DNA of 64,000 bases. Source: Agrocybe praecox (Eukaryota > Basidiomycota > Agaricomycetes > Agaricales > Agrocybaceae). A program made the translations under genes and the position numbers. A model generated the notes under the pieces. The model was given only the letters and a program-made list of their open reading frames with translations. It was not told the origin of the DNA and did not search any database. The stretch spans positions 3,534,001-3,598,000 of the forward strand of contig OZ024844.1 in the NCBI GenBank assembly GCA_964017145.1. The letters are read 5' to 3'. This document shows positions 37,853-50,077 of this stretch, piece after piece (the first letter of the stretch is position 1; the number at the start of each line of letters is the position of its first letter).

Positions 37853-38093
37853 GATTTAGTTCGGTATGAGGTGTAGGTCTTCGTTATGGTAGTTCCAGGT
37901 TCATAATCATTCTTTATGTCAACGAGGCAATGGCGAGGCAAGTTGCAACTGAGCTCCGACTATGAGCCTTGTCAATGCATGTGTGACCCGTACCAGCAAT
38001 CAAATAACGCCACGTGACCAGACGGACAGAGGCTGTCACTCACATTTATTATTTGAAACCGAAATCTGCTACATACTACAAAATACGACAAAA

Positions 38094-38527
38094 ATGTCCT
38101 TTCCATGCTTGAGGCGGATATCGGTGAATGCTTCAAAGTCATCATGGACATATATTAGGGCCTACTCTATCCCTGCGACGACCACCTCGAGCACAAAACA
38201 AGCTGGTGGGTCTAGTTACGCACCACTCTGCTGTATTTACTTACCAGGTTACTCCACGCGTTTTTCTTAGCTGGAAGCGCGCCTCAAGCTGCGGTTACAC
38301 CCTTATCCTCTTGTGCAGCTGATACTGTGCTTAAAGGTGTCAATTACCTTAAAGGTCAACCCCCAGTCGTCGCACTTGCGGACGAAGCCTATCCCGAGTG
38401 GTTATGGGACGTCCTAAAACCGAAAGTGTACGAAGATGATGGGCCTGGAGGAAAGAAAGAAAGGGTGGAAAGGCGGAAAGCGAACAGGCAGGCCATTAAA
38501 GATCGTAATTTCATGCAGACACAATAA
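38094..38527 (+). CDS. MRPL37: mitochondrial ribosomal protein mL54
   Basis: Two exons (38094..38205 and 38271..38527) encode 122 aa. A basic, Ser/Arg-rich N terminus ('MSFPCLRRISVNASKSSW') looks like a mitochondrial targeting peptide. The conserved domain reads 'CAADTVLKGVNYLKGQPPV' and 'LADEAYPEWLWDVLKP', the signature of mL54 (yeast MRPL37). The C-terminal basic tail 'ERRKANRQAIKDRNFMQTQ' also fits. The protein is part of the large mitochondrial ribosomal subunit. The 65-nt intron ends TTCTTAG. Confidence 0.93.
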
Positions 38528-39416
38528 TTTTCTGCTGGTCTTATATTTATGGTATTCGGTAAGTGCTCTCGTATGTATCTCAGGAAGATATTTGACTTGG
38601 CCAACAGATATAGTTCAAAAACATATATATAATCATGCATTCACTGAATATTTCGCATGCTACACCATAACTCGTGCCGCTCGTCCACTTCTCAGATGAT
38701 CCTCGCTCGCCGGTATTTATACGCAACGTTCCAGTTTCTTTCCTTCAAAAACGATCGCATTCTACTCCACCTCTTCTAGAACCTATCATTTCGTCCTCAG
38801 AATGTTTGCACACCCTCATATGTCAGAAAGACTGGAACATGAACCTCGAACCCTAATCGAAAGCTTCACTTCTGTTACGTAGGGGAAAGCATGGAATAGG
38901 CTCTCTCGTAAAAAGGTGCTCAGAGCCGATTGGTTATAACTCGAGATGCTATTCTTCACTTGTCCAATCTCCAGGGTGATTCCATTCAAATTCACCAGCA
39001 TTACGTATAGTTTCTTTCCTAGTAAAGCGACCACTACTCAAAAGCGTTGCCTTGCTAATTTGTCGGATGATTCGATAGAGACCGACGCGCAAGAATCCGA
39101 GGCAGGTCTTAACTCAGACGCGGCTTCATTTTCACTTTACGTGCTGCCTCGACACACATCCTTGCTTCTGATGCCGAAGAGAAAAATCTGTGATTCTTGA
39201 AGCGAAAAAAAAAACAAGACGAGGTCGAGACATTATTTTGTACTTGTCGCATGGGAACAACTTTACTGATGTATTAAAATGAAATAATTAAGGGGTCAAA
39301 TTCAGATTACCCATTTTGATAAGCCTTGGTACTTTCACACCCCAACCACTACCTTGAAAACTACATACAAGTATACCCTTCTACATTTCGATACCATACA
39401 ATCCGGAACATTAAAC
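38528..39416. other. intergenic region
   Basis: About 890 bases between two plus-strand genes. An 84-codon open frame at 38946-39200 has no splice partners or family resemblance and is not called. Otherwise nothing seen. Confidence 0.35.
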
Positions 39417-40561
39417 ATGCCAGCTGTACAAGGATCTAGGACATCTTCGACAGAGGTACCTCGAGACGCCTTTCGCGTTCTGGTGACAGGCTTCGGGGTG
39501 AGTGTATGTTCCGCCGTTTTTCTTAGGAGTCGTGCATCAATCAACGCGCGCTCATAATCTCAGCCCTTTCAACATTACGAAGGCAACCCATCCTGGCTCG
39601 CCGTAGAACCCCTTCAGAACCAAATACTGCACACCGACGTTCCAGCGACTCTCGTCTCCTCAAATCCCAAACCGACCGCGCAAGATCCGGCGATTGATAC
39701 CCATCCCAGACCAATCCATATAACCACATTGCAAATCCCAGTTGTCTATGAGTCTGTACTATCTATCGTCCCAGGTCTGCACGCCCGACCGCCGATCTTG
39801 CCTGACGATGCGCCCGAGGACTGTGCTGATCCCCCAGAGAAAAATTACGACTTTATATTCCACCTTGGAGTTGCTGGACGCGGACCACTGCGAATGGAAC
39901 GTGTCGGACACAAATTAGGGTATCACATGAAGGATGCCAAGGGTCAACTTGCCCCCGTTGTGAGAGTTTCTACCAAGGACTTCAGTCGCCGAGAGAACGG
40001 TGGTGCCCCTGGCAGTGCTGTCACCGCAAGCGCTGCAATTGTGTCTGCAGCTGAGAACATGGAGCGAGAAAGATTAGGAATGGACCTTGTCGAAAGTGGT
40101 AGCGAGAATGTAGTCAGGCCTTCGAGAGGTTTTGGCGTAGGATACGAAACTTTCCCAGATGAGATCAATACCGACATCGACGTAACGAGGCTTGTGCAAG
40201 ATCTCAAACGTTCCGGCGTAGAGGTATGAGTATTCCTCTTCTTACGCTGTTCATTTTTCTCAACGATTACCTTTCCATCGCTCAACACCAACAGCAAATA
40301 TACACTTCCATGGACGCAGGACATTATCTCTGCGACTTCATCTACTATTGCTCCTTGGCAGAAGTCAAGCGATCTTCGAAACCTTACGAGAAGAGACGCA
40401 ATACACAGGTCTTATTCCTCCATTGCCCACCTGTTAATCAGCCTTTATCTACCGAGGAAGTGACAGACGCGATCAAGCGCATTGTCGTCTGGGTTTGCGG
40501 CGAACAACAGGTCCACGACTCAAAGGACGAGGCTGCGACCGCTGCAGGAGTTGCAAAGTGA
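39417..40561 (+). CDS. pyroglutamyl-peptidase I-like
   Basis: Three exons (39417..39497, 39564..40223, 40295..40561) encode 335 aa. This cysteine peptidase family (C15) removes N-terminal pyroglutamate. The N-terminal 'FRVLVTGFGPFQHYEGNPS' matches the family's opening. The predicted catalytic Glu lies in 'HLGVAGRGPLRMERVGHKL', the Cys in 'SMDAGHYLCDFIYY', and the His in 'VLFLHCPPVN', so the triad appears complete. The protein is about 120 residues longer than the bacterial enzymes; much of the excess is an insert between 'VVRVSTKDFS' and 'GYETFPDEINTDID', plus a long segment before the Glu region. Cytosolic location is expected, as no signal is visible. Confidence 0.88.
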
Positions 40562-41192
40562 AATTGAAACTTTTCTGAAACGATCTCCCTCTTTTCGGTT
40601 GTTTTCTTCATTCTCTTGGAACAAACAGATTCCACAGCTATAGTTCCGACCTTTTCTGCTCACTTCCAGTTCCAGGCCACTGTTCCCGTTTGGACTCAAA
40701 TGCTCAAGATTAACTCGCATCATCCACTTCCGGCTTGTATTGTGGTATATTACCCCCAATGGCCCCGTTAGGGCAATCTTCATATTAACCCTTTTCACCT
40801 CCATTCGACCTCCTGGCAGTTGCTTGCTATATGAATCCCAAGTAATGTTTTTGTAAGTCTTTACGTATTCCATATTTGTAATTCTCCTTAGGGTATGCAA
40901 ACGAACCATGAAATTGCATTCAAACGGAATCTCAATCTTTGGAATGATCCAAATTCAGCGCTCAGCACAACCTCGTCCAATATAACCGATGTCAAACATG
41001 AAATAGCATTTGTGAAAGCGAGAAAGTATACATTTGTTTATGAGAGCATATCGCCAACAGTTTAAACACGAACGAGCGGCAATGAGAGAGCAGAAGAAGC
41101 GAGTAAAACGAGGAAAGCAAAGAAAAGCAGAAATAGCCGAGTCGACGAGGTATCTAGAGTTTGATGATGCCCGTGTGCACTGAGCACATTTT
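40562..41192. other. convergent intergenic region
   Basis: About 630 bases between the ends of the peptidase gene (+) and the DUF6533 gene (-). Nothing beyond 3' untranslated sequence is apparent. Confidence 0.4.
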
Positions 41193-43078
41193 TCAGAATT
41201 CCCCCTGTTCACGGCAAGAGCCCCTTGATGTCGTATCCTGGAAATTTCTTGCACCGCCGTCCAGCGTGATCAGGTGAATGTCTTCCGTTGGCGACTCGAC
41301 ATTAACACTAACTCTAGGGGGGTTGCGGCAGTGATCCGTATGAGGAATGGACAAGATGTTAGGTATCGAGTCTGGAGCATTGCATTCTTCCGTGAAGGGA
41401 AGATAATAGGCTTCACGCAAATTGAGGATCAGACGCGGACCCAGGATGCATGGGACAAAGGCAGCTGCTGCAAAAGCAATCTGTATGATCATGTACTAGT
41501 AAATTGACAAATTAGCAGTTTACTTCAGGCCTTTTTGAAAGCATCACGCACCGGTTGTGTTATCCAAACAACAAAATTAGCGATGCAGAAGCTCAAACAG
41601 CTGAATCAAAGGTAAATCGAGTAAACAAAACAGACCAGTAAGCAAGAGGGGGAAAGCAATACACACATGAACGGAAAAGTGATGCTATCCCGAAACAGAA
41701 TATAAGCGAGAGACTCTGGGTTGAACCGGAAAACAGTATCCAACTCTTTCCACCTATGGTATGCCAAAGCAAGCAATAAAGACAGCCCAAACACGAGGGA
41801 CTCGAATAAAGCTACAGGTATCCATATAGTAAACATCCAATTCGACCAGGCGTCTTGTGTACAAAAGTGCACATTTGGGACAGGGGTGGGAACAGCTGAA
41901 CATGGTGAGAAATTTCAATAGAGGACGACAGTAGAAATACTTTATACGCACGCATTCCCCGGATCGCAGAGGTGGATTGGATAGCTAAGACACTAATCGT
42001 TTCCAGCATGAGTGCGCCGACCAGAAGTATGACTACTTGACGCCTATGAAGGTACATGGTTGAAACACGATACACCATTATGGCTAGAGAAGGGTAAAAC
42101 AAGAGTTAAAAAATCATTGATGATAATAACGGCGGCCCGAATACCTTGCATAGAACATAGCACCCCGCTGATCATGTATCCCAGTAGAGAGTTGATCAAA
42201 TTACCTACAACCGGAGTCATTATAAGTAATCCGAGGGTAGTAGATAACTTCAACTGCATGACGTACAACTAGTATCAATTCAACACAGGTTAGCGACTAT
42301 TTTAGTGTGATAACCAGGGAAGGATGCTCACTTCTGAATTTCCGATTATTTCAAGAGAAAGTAGACACACATAAGAAAGCAAAATAGGTTACTAACACTC
42401 ATCAAACTTACTTTTTCTGTGCCTTTTTGTACATGCCGAATAAAGACTAGACAGAGATTTCTGTAATTCGTTCGCTTCTGCACTTTCATTACAGTCAAAC
42501 ATACCTATGCAAGCGAATCTTGAGTCGAATATAGAGCATGAGTTTAATATTGGGATTTGGGATGACAAAGGTCAGAGGTACATACATTTGTGCGGCATCG
42601 CCGAGGTATCTATTCTTTACGAGGGTGTAAGCCAAAAGTTCGAGGGTGTAGAAGATCGATGGAATACTTACAAGGAAGAAAAGATACTGTACAACCGACC
42701 ACTTTTCCCTCTTCTGGAAAAACGCGTTAGTATCAAAATCGTAGTATACTAACCTAGAGAAAGAGAAATACCCAAACTAGTTCTACCTGTTTCCAATATA
42801 AGTCATGGTAAATCTAGCGGGAAATGGTCTAAAAAGAAATTCCTTACTTCGTCGCCCAATGTCGTCACTGAATGGCTGGTCAGAATTTTACAATCTTATA
42901 GGGGGAAAATACAAACGATGATCGTAGACAACGCAAGTCGACGTTGCAACTAACAGCAGGAGTTAATTAGTACTTTTGCACTGTGTATACCTAAGACTAG
43001 CGACTCACGATAGAGAATTGCCAAAGATCGATCGACCGTTAGCCAGTGTATCATCTCACTGTCTATTGCAGTGGCCAT
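41193..43078 (-). CDS. DUF6533 multi-pass membrane protein
   Basis: Thirteen exons (43078..43009, 42949..42917, 42867..42848, 42786..42772, 42713..42672, 42614..42586, 42518..42505, 42446..42412, 42268..42145, 42083..41952, 41895..41667, 41591..41552, 41495..41193) give 361 aa in frame. The DUF6533 core reads 'ATSTCVVYDHLTTLGDEVEL' and 'KREKWSVVQYLFFLNRYLG'. Hydrophobic helices follow ('LLGYMISGVLCSMQA', 'VVILLVGALMLETISVLAI'), then 'GPRLILNLREAYYLPF'. The C-terminal tail of about 70 residues is hydrophilic. Exons 2-8 and 10 have the same lengths as in the paralog at 28471. The part from 42412 to 42145 is less certain: a 143-nt intron is needed, and a second internal intron is possible. Function unknown. 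Confidence 0.8.
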
Positions 43079-44217
43079 ATTTAGACCTTGTCGTTGAGTA
43101 CTTCGTAACAGTCCCCTGTTTCTGACGTTAACAAAGATAATACAGGTATAGAGTAATAGAAATAGCAACGCACTACACCAGTCTTGCCCTCCGATTCACT
43201 TCCAATTCGCCTTCGCACAACTCTTCAGTATGGAACCAGCTAAAGTTGTTCGGAGAGCGTGAGGAACATAACAGTGAGAACAAAGAAAGAATGATCTAAG
43301 CCCCAAAGTTTTTTTTCTGATCCAAGCCTCGGTGGCGATGACAAACTGCTGTGAAAAAAAAGAAGAATTTGATATTTCCATCGGTACATGTTTATCATCA
43401 TAGAATCTGTCATCACTTCACGTGTGTAGCGCTTGTTTTTCGAAGCTTAGACGGTATTGCGACCGTGAGCCACTAGAGTGGGTTAATGTATCCTTTAATG
43501 GGTAATGTTGTTTTTGTGTTTCCGCTTTTTTTTTGTAAAAAAAGACTAGTTCGTCGAAATTCAAGAAATAGCCAGAACGGAGAACACGGAACTTCCGGTT
43601 CGTTTCCAGTTCAAACTATTACCAGTGATTGAGTTCTCAACATCACAGCTTTATCGACAAAGAACGAAAAATATATCCTGTTGCGGTATTGTTGGGTTGG
43701 TGTTCACCTGGGTCCTGGTTGACTAGCAGTTTCCCCGTCTTGCCTCCACATTGGGATCTAAGCAGGCAGCCCGCCCGTTCCGACCTAGCGCAGTTAATAT
43801 AACTAGGAAATGGATGTTCTCAGCAACAGCCAGTTCAATGCTGGTCGAGATAGCCCCGAAATTAGATATGAGGAGACCAAGCTACAATTTATGTAAAAAC
43901 CGAGAGGTCAACATTACCACTTCAATGATTTAACCAACTCCGTTTGTAACTCCGATACAATATTTGTCGCTTAGCTAAACTTTACGAACTCCAGCCTTGC
44001 CCTAAAACATTGAACGCGCTTGTCCTCGATTAATGGATAGAAAGTCCATATAATTCCCTCGAATTAAATGTGAATATAATAATGTCAGGACCCGCAAATG
44101 CCCTCGAAACAGTTCGAGAAATATATCCTTCTTCCCATCATGCTTGGTATAAAGGTGGCGGGTTCTTTATAAACACAACCCATCAGGTGTGAAGCAAATT
44201 TTGCATGAAGAGTTAGT
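43079..44217. other. gene-poor stretch
   Basis: About 1.1 kb between two minus-strand genes; the promoter of the DUF6533 gene should be here. No supported coding sequence. Confidence 0.4.
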
Positions 44218-45473
44218 TCAACTTACGATAAATGGGTCAGGCAATAAGGTATTGGATGCCAACCGGCTTTTACTCGCATATGATACGGCGGAAGGCACGG
44301 TCGGGGCAGTGGTATACGCATTCACCGAACTGTTGTATAATTGGCCCGACGACGCGCTGTATATGTCGGATGTGGAGGAAACAGTCGCGGTATGGCCATG
44401 TTGCGGTGACCATTGACGCTCTACCAAATGTGATCCTGAACCAGCTGTGGCGTATGACATGTTCATTGTATTTGTCGGTTCGTCAGTGAATGGAACGATA
44501 TGGGGCGATGATGCTGATATTGATAAAAGGCTCTAACTTCAGTTGATAAACTTATGATGAATAGCTCGACGTACCTAGACCGTTATATCGTGTCTCTGGT
44601 TGCCCGGGAGGTAGAGCCGCGACAATACCGTTTCCAGTTCGTCTACGGCGCATTCTGAGGAACCATATTAAGAGCAGTATCAGAATGACCAGCGCCAGAG
44701 ATCCTATTATCGCGCCGATAATGACTCCTACAGAAGACTTGCCAGATGTTGATTTGACTGCCGCATTGGAATCACTTGGAAGACCAGTTGGACCAGTAAT
44801 GAGTGAAGAGCTTGAAGAGAGTGTTAAGGAGGTATGCTGAATATTATTCGTTGAAGCCGACTGAGAAGCTGAAGACGATTGAGGTCTAGAGTTCGAGGAA
44901 GAAGAGGACAGAGGTGCCAAGGAAGTAGAGGATGTCGGGGACGACGCAGCGGTAGAGGAAATTGAAGAAGAGCTTGTAGTTCGGGGCGCAACACTTGAAC
45001 TCCGCAACGAAGAAACCTGTAGTGGCAATGAAACAACCTCCGCATAATCGAACCAAAAGTAGGCCGAGCTTGAGACACTTGTAATTATCAAGGTGTGAGA
45101 CGAAGGCGACAGTTCTGAGGACCGAAAAAATAGTTGGCGGTACTGAACAGCATCCAGCTGGGCACCATTGAATGATTGAGGCGCCGACCCATCCACGCTA
45201 TATGTAGAAGAAGGAGGACCTCCCGTTCCATTGGGAGAAATGGTACCAAAAACACTAATTTGGGTGCCTTTCAGAGGGGGAACGGTCACTCAAAATTTGG
45301 GTAGTATTAAAGGTAGAGTTCATACCAGTGAATGGAATCGTGATCGTCGAACCCGCTATTGTGGTATCCGATGTGGTGCCAGCATTTTCCTGTTGTACAC
45401 CTCCTTGTCCCCAGTTTCCAGAAGGCGCGTACGATATGGAGCTATCGCGGTCATCCAACGTAACGATCGACAT
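44218..45473 (-). CDS. single-pass membrane protein, LDDRD family
   Basis: Three exons (45473..45326, 45267..44575, 44513..44218) encode 378 aa. The head 'MSIVTLDDRDSSISYAPSG' opens one beta-rich ectodomain unit that continues with 'GTQISVFGTISPNG' and 'SHTLIITSVSSSAYFWFDY'. A long Ser/Thr-rich stalk, probably O-glycosylated, precedes one transmembrane helix ('VIIGAIIGSLALVILILLL', about residues 223-245). The cytoplasmic side starts RMRRRR. The tail ends 'LLPDPFIVS'. The ectodomain unit is the same as in the two genes upstream and, in two copies, in the gene at 3666. Exon 1 is 148 nt here and in the gene at 47770. A role in surface sensing or adhesion is possible but unproven. Confidence 0.85.
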
Positions 45474-46323
45474 TTTTTCCGTCAATAGGAAGGAAAGACT
45501 GAGAAAGAACGTGAATCAGTAAGAGGTTGGAACTTCCGCTGTGACTGGGCGGCTTGCAAGAGAGGACTACCTATAGTGCCCTACGCCGGCACAACCAAGG
45601 GGGATCAATAGAAAGATCACCATCAAGGCCGAAAGCTGTGAGAATTTATCAAAGGTTAACGTTAGTGAAACAGTATCATCCAAGACATACCCCGTATCCA
45701 CTCCAACTCCTCCACATAGAATCTACTTGGGGTACCTACGTGCAGCGAAGCTCAGCTAGCTGCCTATGTACGCGAATAGACACATAAACCAGTTGCCAGC
45801 GAGCTGCCGGGGAGGGGAGGAAAAGTTTGTTGTGCGGGACTTCTATTTTGGGGTACAGATCATACCTGAGTTGTACCAATCAACACAGGACTCCACATAG
45901 ATGCCTGTAGGCCCCAGTACTAGTATGTGAGAGTATGTGCGTAAGTTCTCCAGACAAATATCCAAGCTTCCTGGAAACGGAGCTATATACATTCGATTGA
46001 AAAATAAGCGCCAACACGATATATGGAGAAGTGGTCTATAAATAATCTTGAGCGTCCTAAGGTGCGCATGTTTAGATATTTAATACAGTGTGTCTGTAAT
46101 TGTAACCGCAACAAAAGCATCCTGCATATATCGCCGAAATATTTGTCATGATAGAGGCGGTAGCAGTTACTCGACTTCACGGTATTGGGATGGTGGACTC
46201 TCCTGAATATTATCAGATTATTAGAACACAAGAAAGCCCTCAGGCTGTTAGGCATAAAGCGACTTACTACCCTCGGCTCTTGGGATAAATTATAACTTGT
46301 CCCCGAGTCGTACCCGTGGAAAT
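45474..46323. other. intergenic region
   Basis: About 850 bases between two members of the LDDRD array. Contains the promoter of the gene at 44218; no coding sequence seen. Confidence 0.4.
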
Positions 46324-47308
46324 TTACTGCAGTAATGTCGCGTAGATTAAATGAGGATCCATGGATGTAAAAGGACGACGAGAACTACCTTGATCATGCA
46401 CTGCATGCGACTGGCCCTCACGAAATGAGTTGTGTGGGGCATTTATTTGGTGAGTTGAAGGATTGGTCGTGAGGCGTTCAATGTCGACAAGCACTCTGTA
46501 CTGCGTACCCAACAGGCGAAGTGGCTTAAGTTGAATATGTTAATACCAAGCCATGAAATGCCAGCCATACGAATAAAATTAACTTACGTTTACTTCATTA
46601 ATAGAATAGTCTGGTTGGGATAAAAGAGTTGCAGTATTTCTTTTTCTTTGTCTCAGTAAAAACCACCCCACAAGAAGAAATATAGCCAGCGATATGCTAC
46701 CTACGCTAGCACAGTAGCACAGACAATCACCGTAGCAGAGGGCCTGCTACTTAACGCGTTTACAGAGGCAAAAGGAAAATTAGAGCTTGAGCTCTGTTGG
46801 CTGCTATCGGGTATCGCAGACTCGAAGGCGAAAGGAGAGTTTGTGTTGGTGCTCTGTTGGCTGTTATCGGGTAGTGAGACCACTTCAGCATAGTCAAACC
46901 AAAGATATCCAGTACTGGATGTACTCGTTACTATCAGCGTATGTGCTGAAGGCAAAAGTTGCGAGGAGCGAAAAAACAATTGGTGGTACAGGACTTCACC
47001 TGAAATTTGAACGCCATTAAAGATCTGTGGCGGTCCTCCGTCGACACTGTATGACGGGATTAGAACCCGTACCAACTTTAGATAGTGTACCGAAAATGTT
47101 AATTTGAGTCCCTGAATATGTGTAAGTCTTCGCATAAGAATATCTTGTATATTTGGGATAATAATCGTACCTGTAAATGGGATTGTAATCGTATGATGGT
47201 ATAAGATGTCGTACTATTATACTCTTGCCGTACACCACCCTGTCCCCATTCACTGGATGGAGAATATTGTATTGATGGGTCACGATCGTCTAATGTCTGA
47301 ATAGACAT
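46324..47308 (-). pseudogene. LDDRD-family membrane protein, broken
   Basis: The middle member of the tandem array has decayed. The head 'MSIQTLDDRDPSIQYSPSS' is intact, but the frame shifts before the expected 'TITIPFTG', which is present in another frame at about 47190. In exon 2, 'GTQINIFGTLSKVGTG' is followed by a second frame change before 'SYSVDGGPPQIFNG'. A third lies just after 'ATVIVCATV', so that the membrane helix continues as 'VGSISLAIFLLVGWFLLRQR' in another frame. A last exon ending near 46324 ('FTSMDPHLIYATLLQ') is still open. The stalk holds an internal duplication of about 20 residues containing 'DSSQQS'/'DNSQQS'. Three independent breaks make a sequencing error unlikely. Confidence 0.8.
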
Positions 47309-47769
47309 TTCAAGGATCGTTGTCCAGAAGACAGGTTTTCAAGAGGGTGTGGATATCTGGAAAAAGAAGCCTGAATGGGGGATTCAAGACGTACCTTGAG
47401 CTGAGTCAACTTGACTTGGTGAACGAGGTAATATACTATTATTGACCCTAAAAAAGGATCAGGAATACCGATGGTTGCAAAAATGTGCTTGTACTCAAAG
47501 TTTCCCGCCGAACACAATTGTAGTGATCGCTTTATGATGTATGTAGAGAAGGAACTGGCAAGTGAGGCGGCCCAGTGTATTTTGATTTGCTTGTTTTTTT
47601 GGTACGCCGGTCGGTCGTGGTGTACGACCTCAATTGAATGAATACAGACAAGTGAAGGTTTGAAGAAGGGTGTCGGTTCCTGATTATCATGATATCAGAA
47701 TGTAGAATGTCTCTGTTAAGAAATTGGCTAATTATCAACGGCTCTTTACCGACTCCCGAATATATGCGC
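47309..47769. other. intergenic region
   Basis: About 460 bases between the broken and the intact member of the array. No gene seen. Confidence 0.4.
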
Positions 47770-48698
47770 TCAAGACGAGGTGTCAAATGCCGAGGAAACA
47801 CCATTTGCATGAGTATGCGTTTGTTGTGCAGAATATTGGCTTGCTGATGCCGGTGCATTCACAGACGTAGTTGAGTTGGATGGGAAACTCATTTGGTATC
47901 GGTTGTTAGTCCTTGGTTGCTCGACGAAAGCAAACCCTCGGTACTGTGGACTCGATAACTCTAATGCAGAAAAATCAACTTTAATCATATTTTTCCAGCT
48001 CCACTCATAGGTACTCACCTATGTCACCCATCCGAGGTTGTGGCTTCAACGAAAGTTGTGATGCACCAAGTGTTCTCCTTCGCCTCCACAACAGGAAACC
48101 CAAAACAAGAGATATAACCAGTGCTATGAATCCCATGACAGTACCGGCAGTCGCCACAACAAATAGTCTACTGGTTGACGGATGCACCACGGAAAAAGAG
48201 CAATTCGAGGAGCATGATTCGGGAGTCAAGCATGGGTTCCCTTGGGCGTTACAAGGTAGCAAAACCACGTCAGCGTAGTCAAACCATAAAAATCCATAAG
48301 ATGTACTGTTTATCACCAGCGTATGTGGTGAAGGAAAGAGTTCGGAGGAACGGAAGAAGAGTTGGCGGTACTGAGTAGAATCCATTTGGGAACCGTTGAA
48401 AGACTGTGGTGACCCTCCATCGATGCTGTACAACGAAGACGGGCTACTGCCTCCACCAATATTAGATATTGTTCCAAAAATGCTGATTTGAGTCCCTGGA
48501 TTCGCCCATGGCGTAAGAATAAATTGCTACCCGCATCACAATAGCCATACCTGTGAATGGGATTGTAATCGTAGAACCTGGATCACCAGTAAAGGATGTC
48601 GTGCAGTTATACTCATAGCATACACCAGCTCGTCTCCAGCTGCTATACGGAGAATATTGTATAGATGGGTCGCGGTCGTCTAATGTCTGGATAGACAT
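47770..48698 (-). CDS. single-pass membrane protein, LDDRD family
   Basis: Three exons (48698..48551, 48495..48019, 47960..47770) encode 271 aa. The head is 'MSIQTLDDRDPSIQYSPYS', then 'GSTITIPFTGTQISIFGTIS' across the first junction and 'HTLVINSTSYGFLWFDYAD'. The stalk is short and holds several Cys ('NPCLTPESCSSNCSF'), unlike the Ser-rich stalk of its neighbour. One membrane helix follows at about residues 152-175 ('VMGFIALVISLVLGFLLW') with RRRR after it. The cytoplasmic tail is Ser/Thr/Gln-rich and ends 'GVSSAFDTSS'. It is the most intact close relative of the broken gene at 46324, sharing nearly the whole first 20 residues. Confidence 0.83.
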
Positions 48699-49357
48699 TT
48701 CTGGGAATACTGCCCTAAATTTTGATTTGGGCGGGGTGTGGATGACTTAACCACTCGAGACCTAAAAAAGAGCAGCGTCTTCAGGTTCTCTTTCTTTCTT
48801 ATTGCAAAACAGAACACAGCACCAAAATATACTTACTATTGGGCGTACTACCATCGACGATTCTCGATGCACCTCAATTGATTAAACGCAGCTTTATGCA
48901 TGTCAGTGCTTGTTCTAGCAGCTAAACATAGGAGTTCAACTCGCAGATCACTTCGTCCGTGTCTGCAGGGAAGTTAGCAAGCAACAGAGCCAGTGCCAGA
49001 TGAAGGTTTCGACGATACGGAAGCTAGGGAGCACTTTCAAGGGCTTGTTGTCTGGTATCAATTCCTGTTTACTAATTGTTGGTGGTAAGAATAAAGCAGA
49101 GACAAAGCAGAGAGGGTATTTGGAAACAAGACCGCCAGCATATCAACGGCCAGTTGTCGGAAGACCAATCTTGAGTTTATCCAAGGATAGGGCTCAGTCG
49201 ATGATACAACAGTCATTGATTATGGAACCATAAGATATAGATTAGTCGATGGTAAGAGTGTCCGATATATTGATAATTGTCCCGTCATCACAAATTACAC
49301 GAAAGCGGACTGTTTTTGAAAATCTGTCAAATGGAATAGCGTGTGATAGAGAGAAAG
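48699..49357. other. intergenic region
   Basis: About 660 bases upstream of the LDDRD gene and downstream of COA1. No gene seen. Confidence 0.4.
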
Positions 49358-50077
49358 TTACTCACGGATGGTGAAAGGTACACCCTTCTCTTTTCTAATG
49401 CTTGTGAAATATAATGTCCCGGAGCCTGTGGGCGTGGTAACACGTCAATCCATGACGGATTCGAATGATAAAACAGATAACTTGACCTTTTGACCCACGT
49501 ATCCTGAAGCTTACATCGATATTGCCTTGTAGTTGACTTATCTAATCGAAATAAAAAGCATCTATTAGAAATATCCTGGGCAGACGTCATCGAAGAACAT
49601 ACCCGGCCTTTAATATGTGGATCACCATTGAGATACCATTCTGGTTGGGGTCTAATGGCCTCGCCCATCACCTCTCGTAGGTGAGGGTCCGCCTTCAGAG
49701 CACGTACAATACTTCGATATACGGAGCTCGACAACTTCTCCTGATTCGTGGCGAATGTCATAAATATAGCCCACCCGGACACTCCGATAGCCAGTGCAGT
49801 GAGAACTATCGGCCACTGCGACTTTGAAAGGGTGTCAAACGCCTTTAATTTCTGAGGTATATGTGTGCAGTACCTTGGATCTTGGAAGGTCTCTGAATGG
49901 CGGGTGTTTCGCGTAGTACGGCCGGGGTTTTGAAGGTTCAGAAAAGGTTTCAATGACGGGTTGGCGGGTTGGTGGAGGTGGTCGAGGAAGCTCTGTAGCA
50001 TAGTTCCTGACAGTCAGTTTTCGTGTAACCACACGCCGTAAAGTAGCCTGCGTTGCCTTGAAGGATGCAAGGGACAT
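49358..50077 (-). CDS. COA1: cytochrome c oxidase assembly factor COA1
   Basis: Four exons (50077..49874, 49821..49603, 49541..49487, 49425..49358) encode 181 aa. A basic N terminus ('MSLASFKATQATLRRVVTRK') looks like a mitochondrial presequence. One membrane helix, 'WPIVLTALAIGVSGWAIFM', lies at about residues 71-89. The family block is 'LREVMGEAIRPQPEWYLNGD', then 'QGNIDVSFRIRGSKGSG' and 'TLYFTSIRKEKGVPFTI'. COA1 is an inner-membrane factor in early COX1 maturation. The third intron uses a GTCAAG donor, required by the conserved 'GSKGSG' across the junction. It is the second complex-IV assembly factor in this window, with COX16. Confidence 0.93.

Noticed and set aside
38946..39200. 84-codon plus-strand frame between mL54 and the peptidase gene
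   Set aside because: Hydrophilic and possibly coding, but without family resemblance, upstream exon or clear promoter; too weak to call.
42269..42411. 2-nt micro-exons in the DUF6533 gene between 35-nt exon and third helix
   Set aside because: AG and GT signals allow them on paper, but such exons are implausible; a longer intron also keeps frame.
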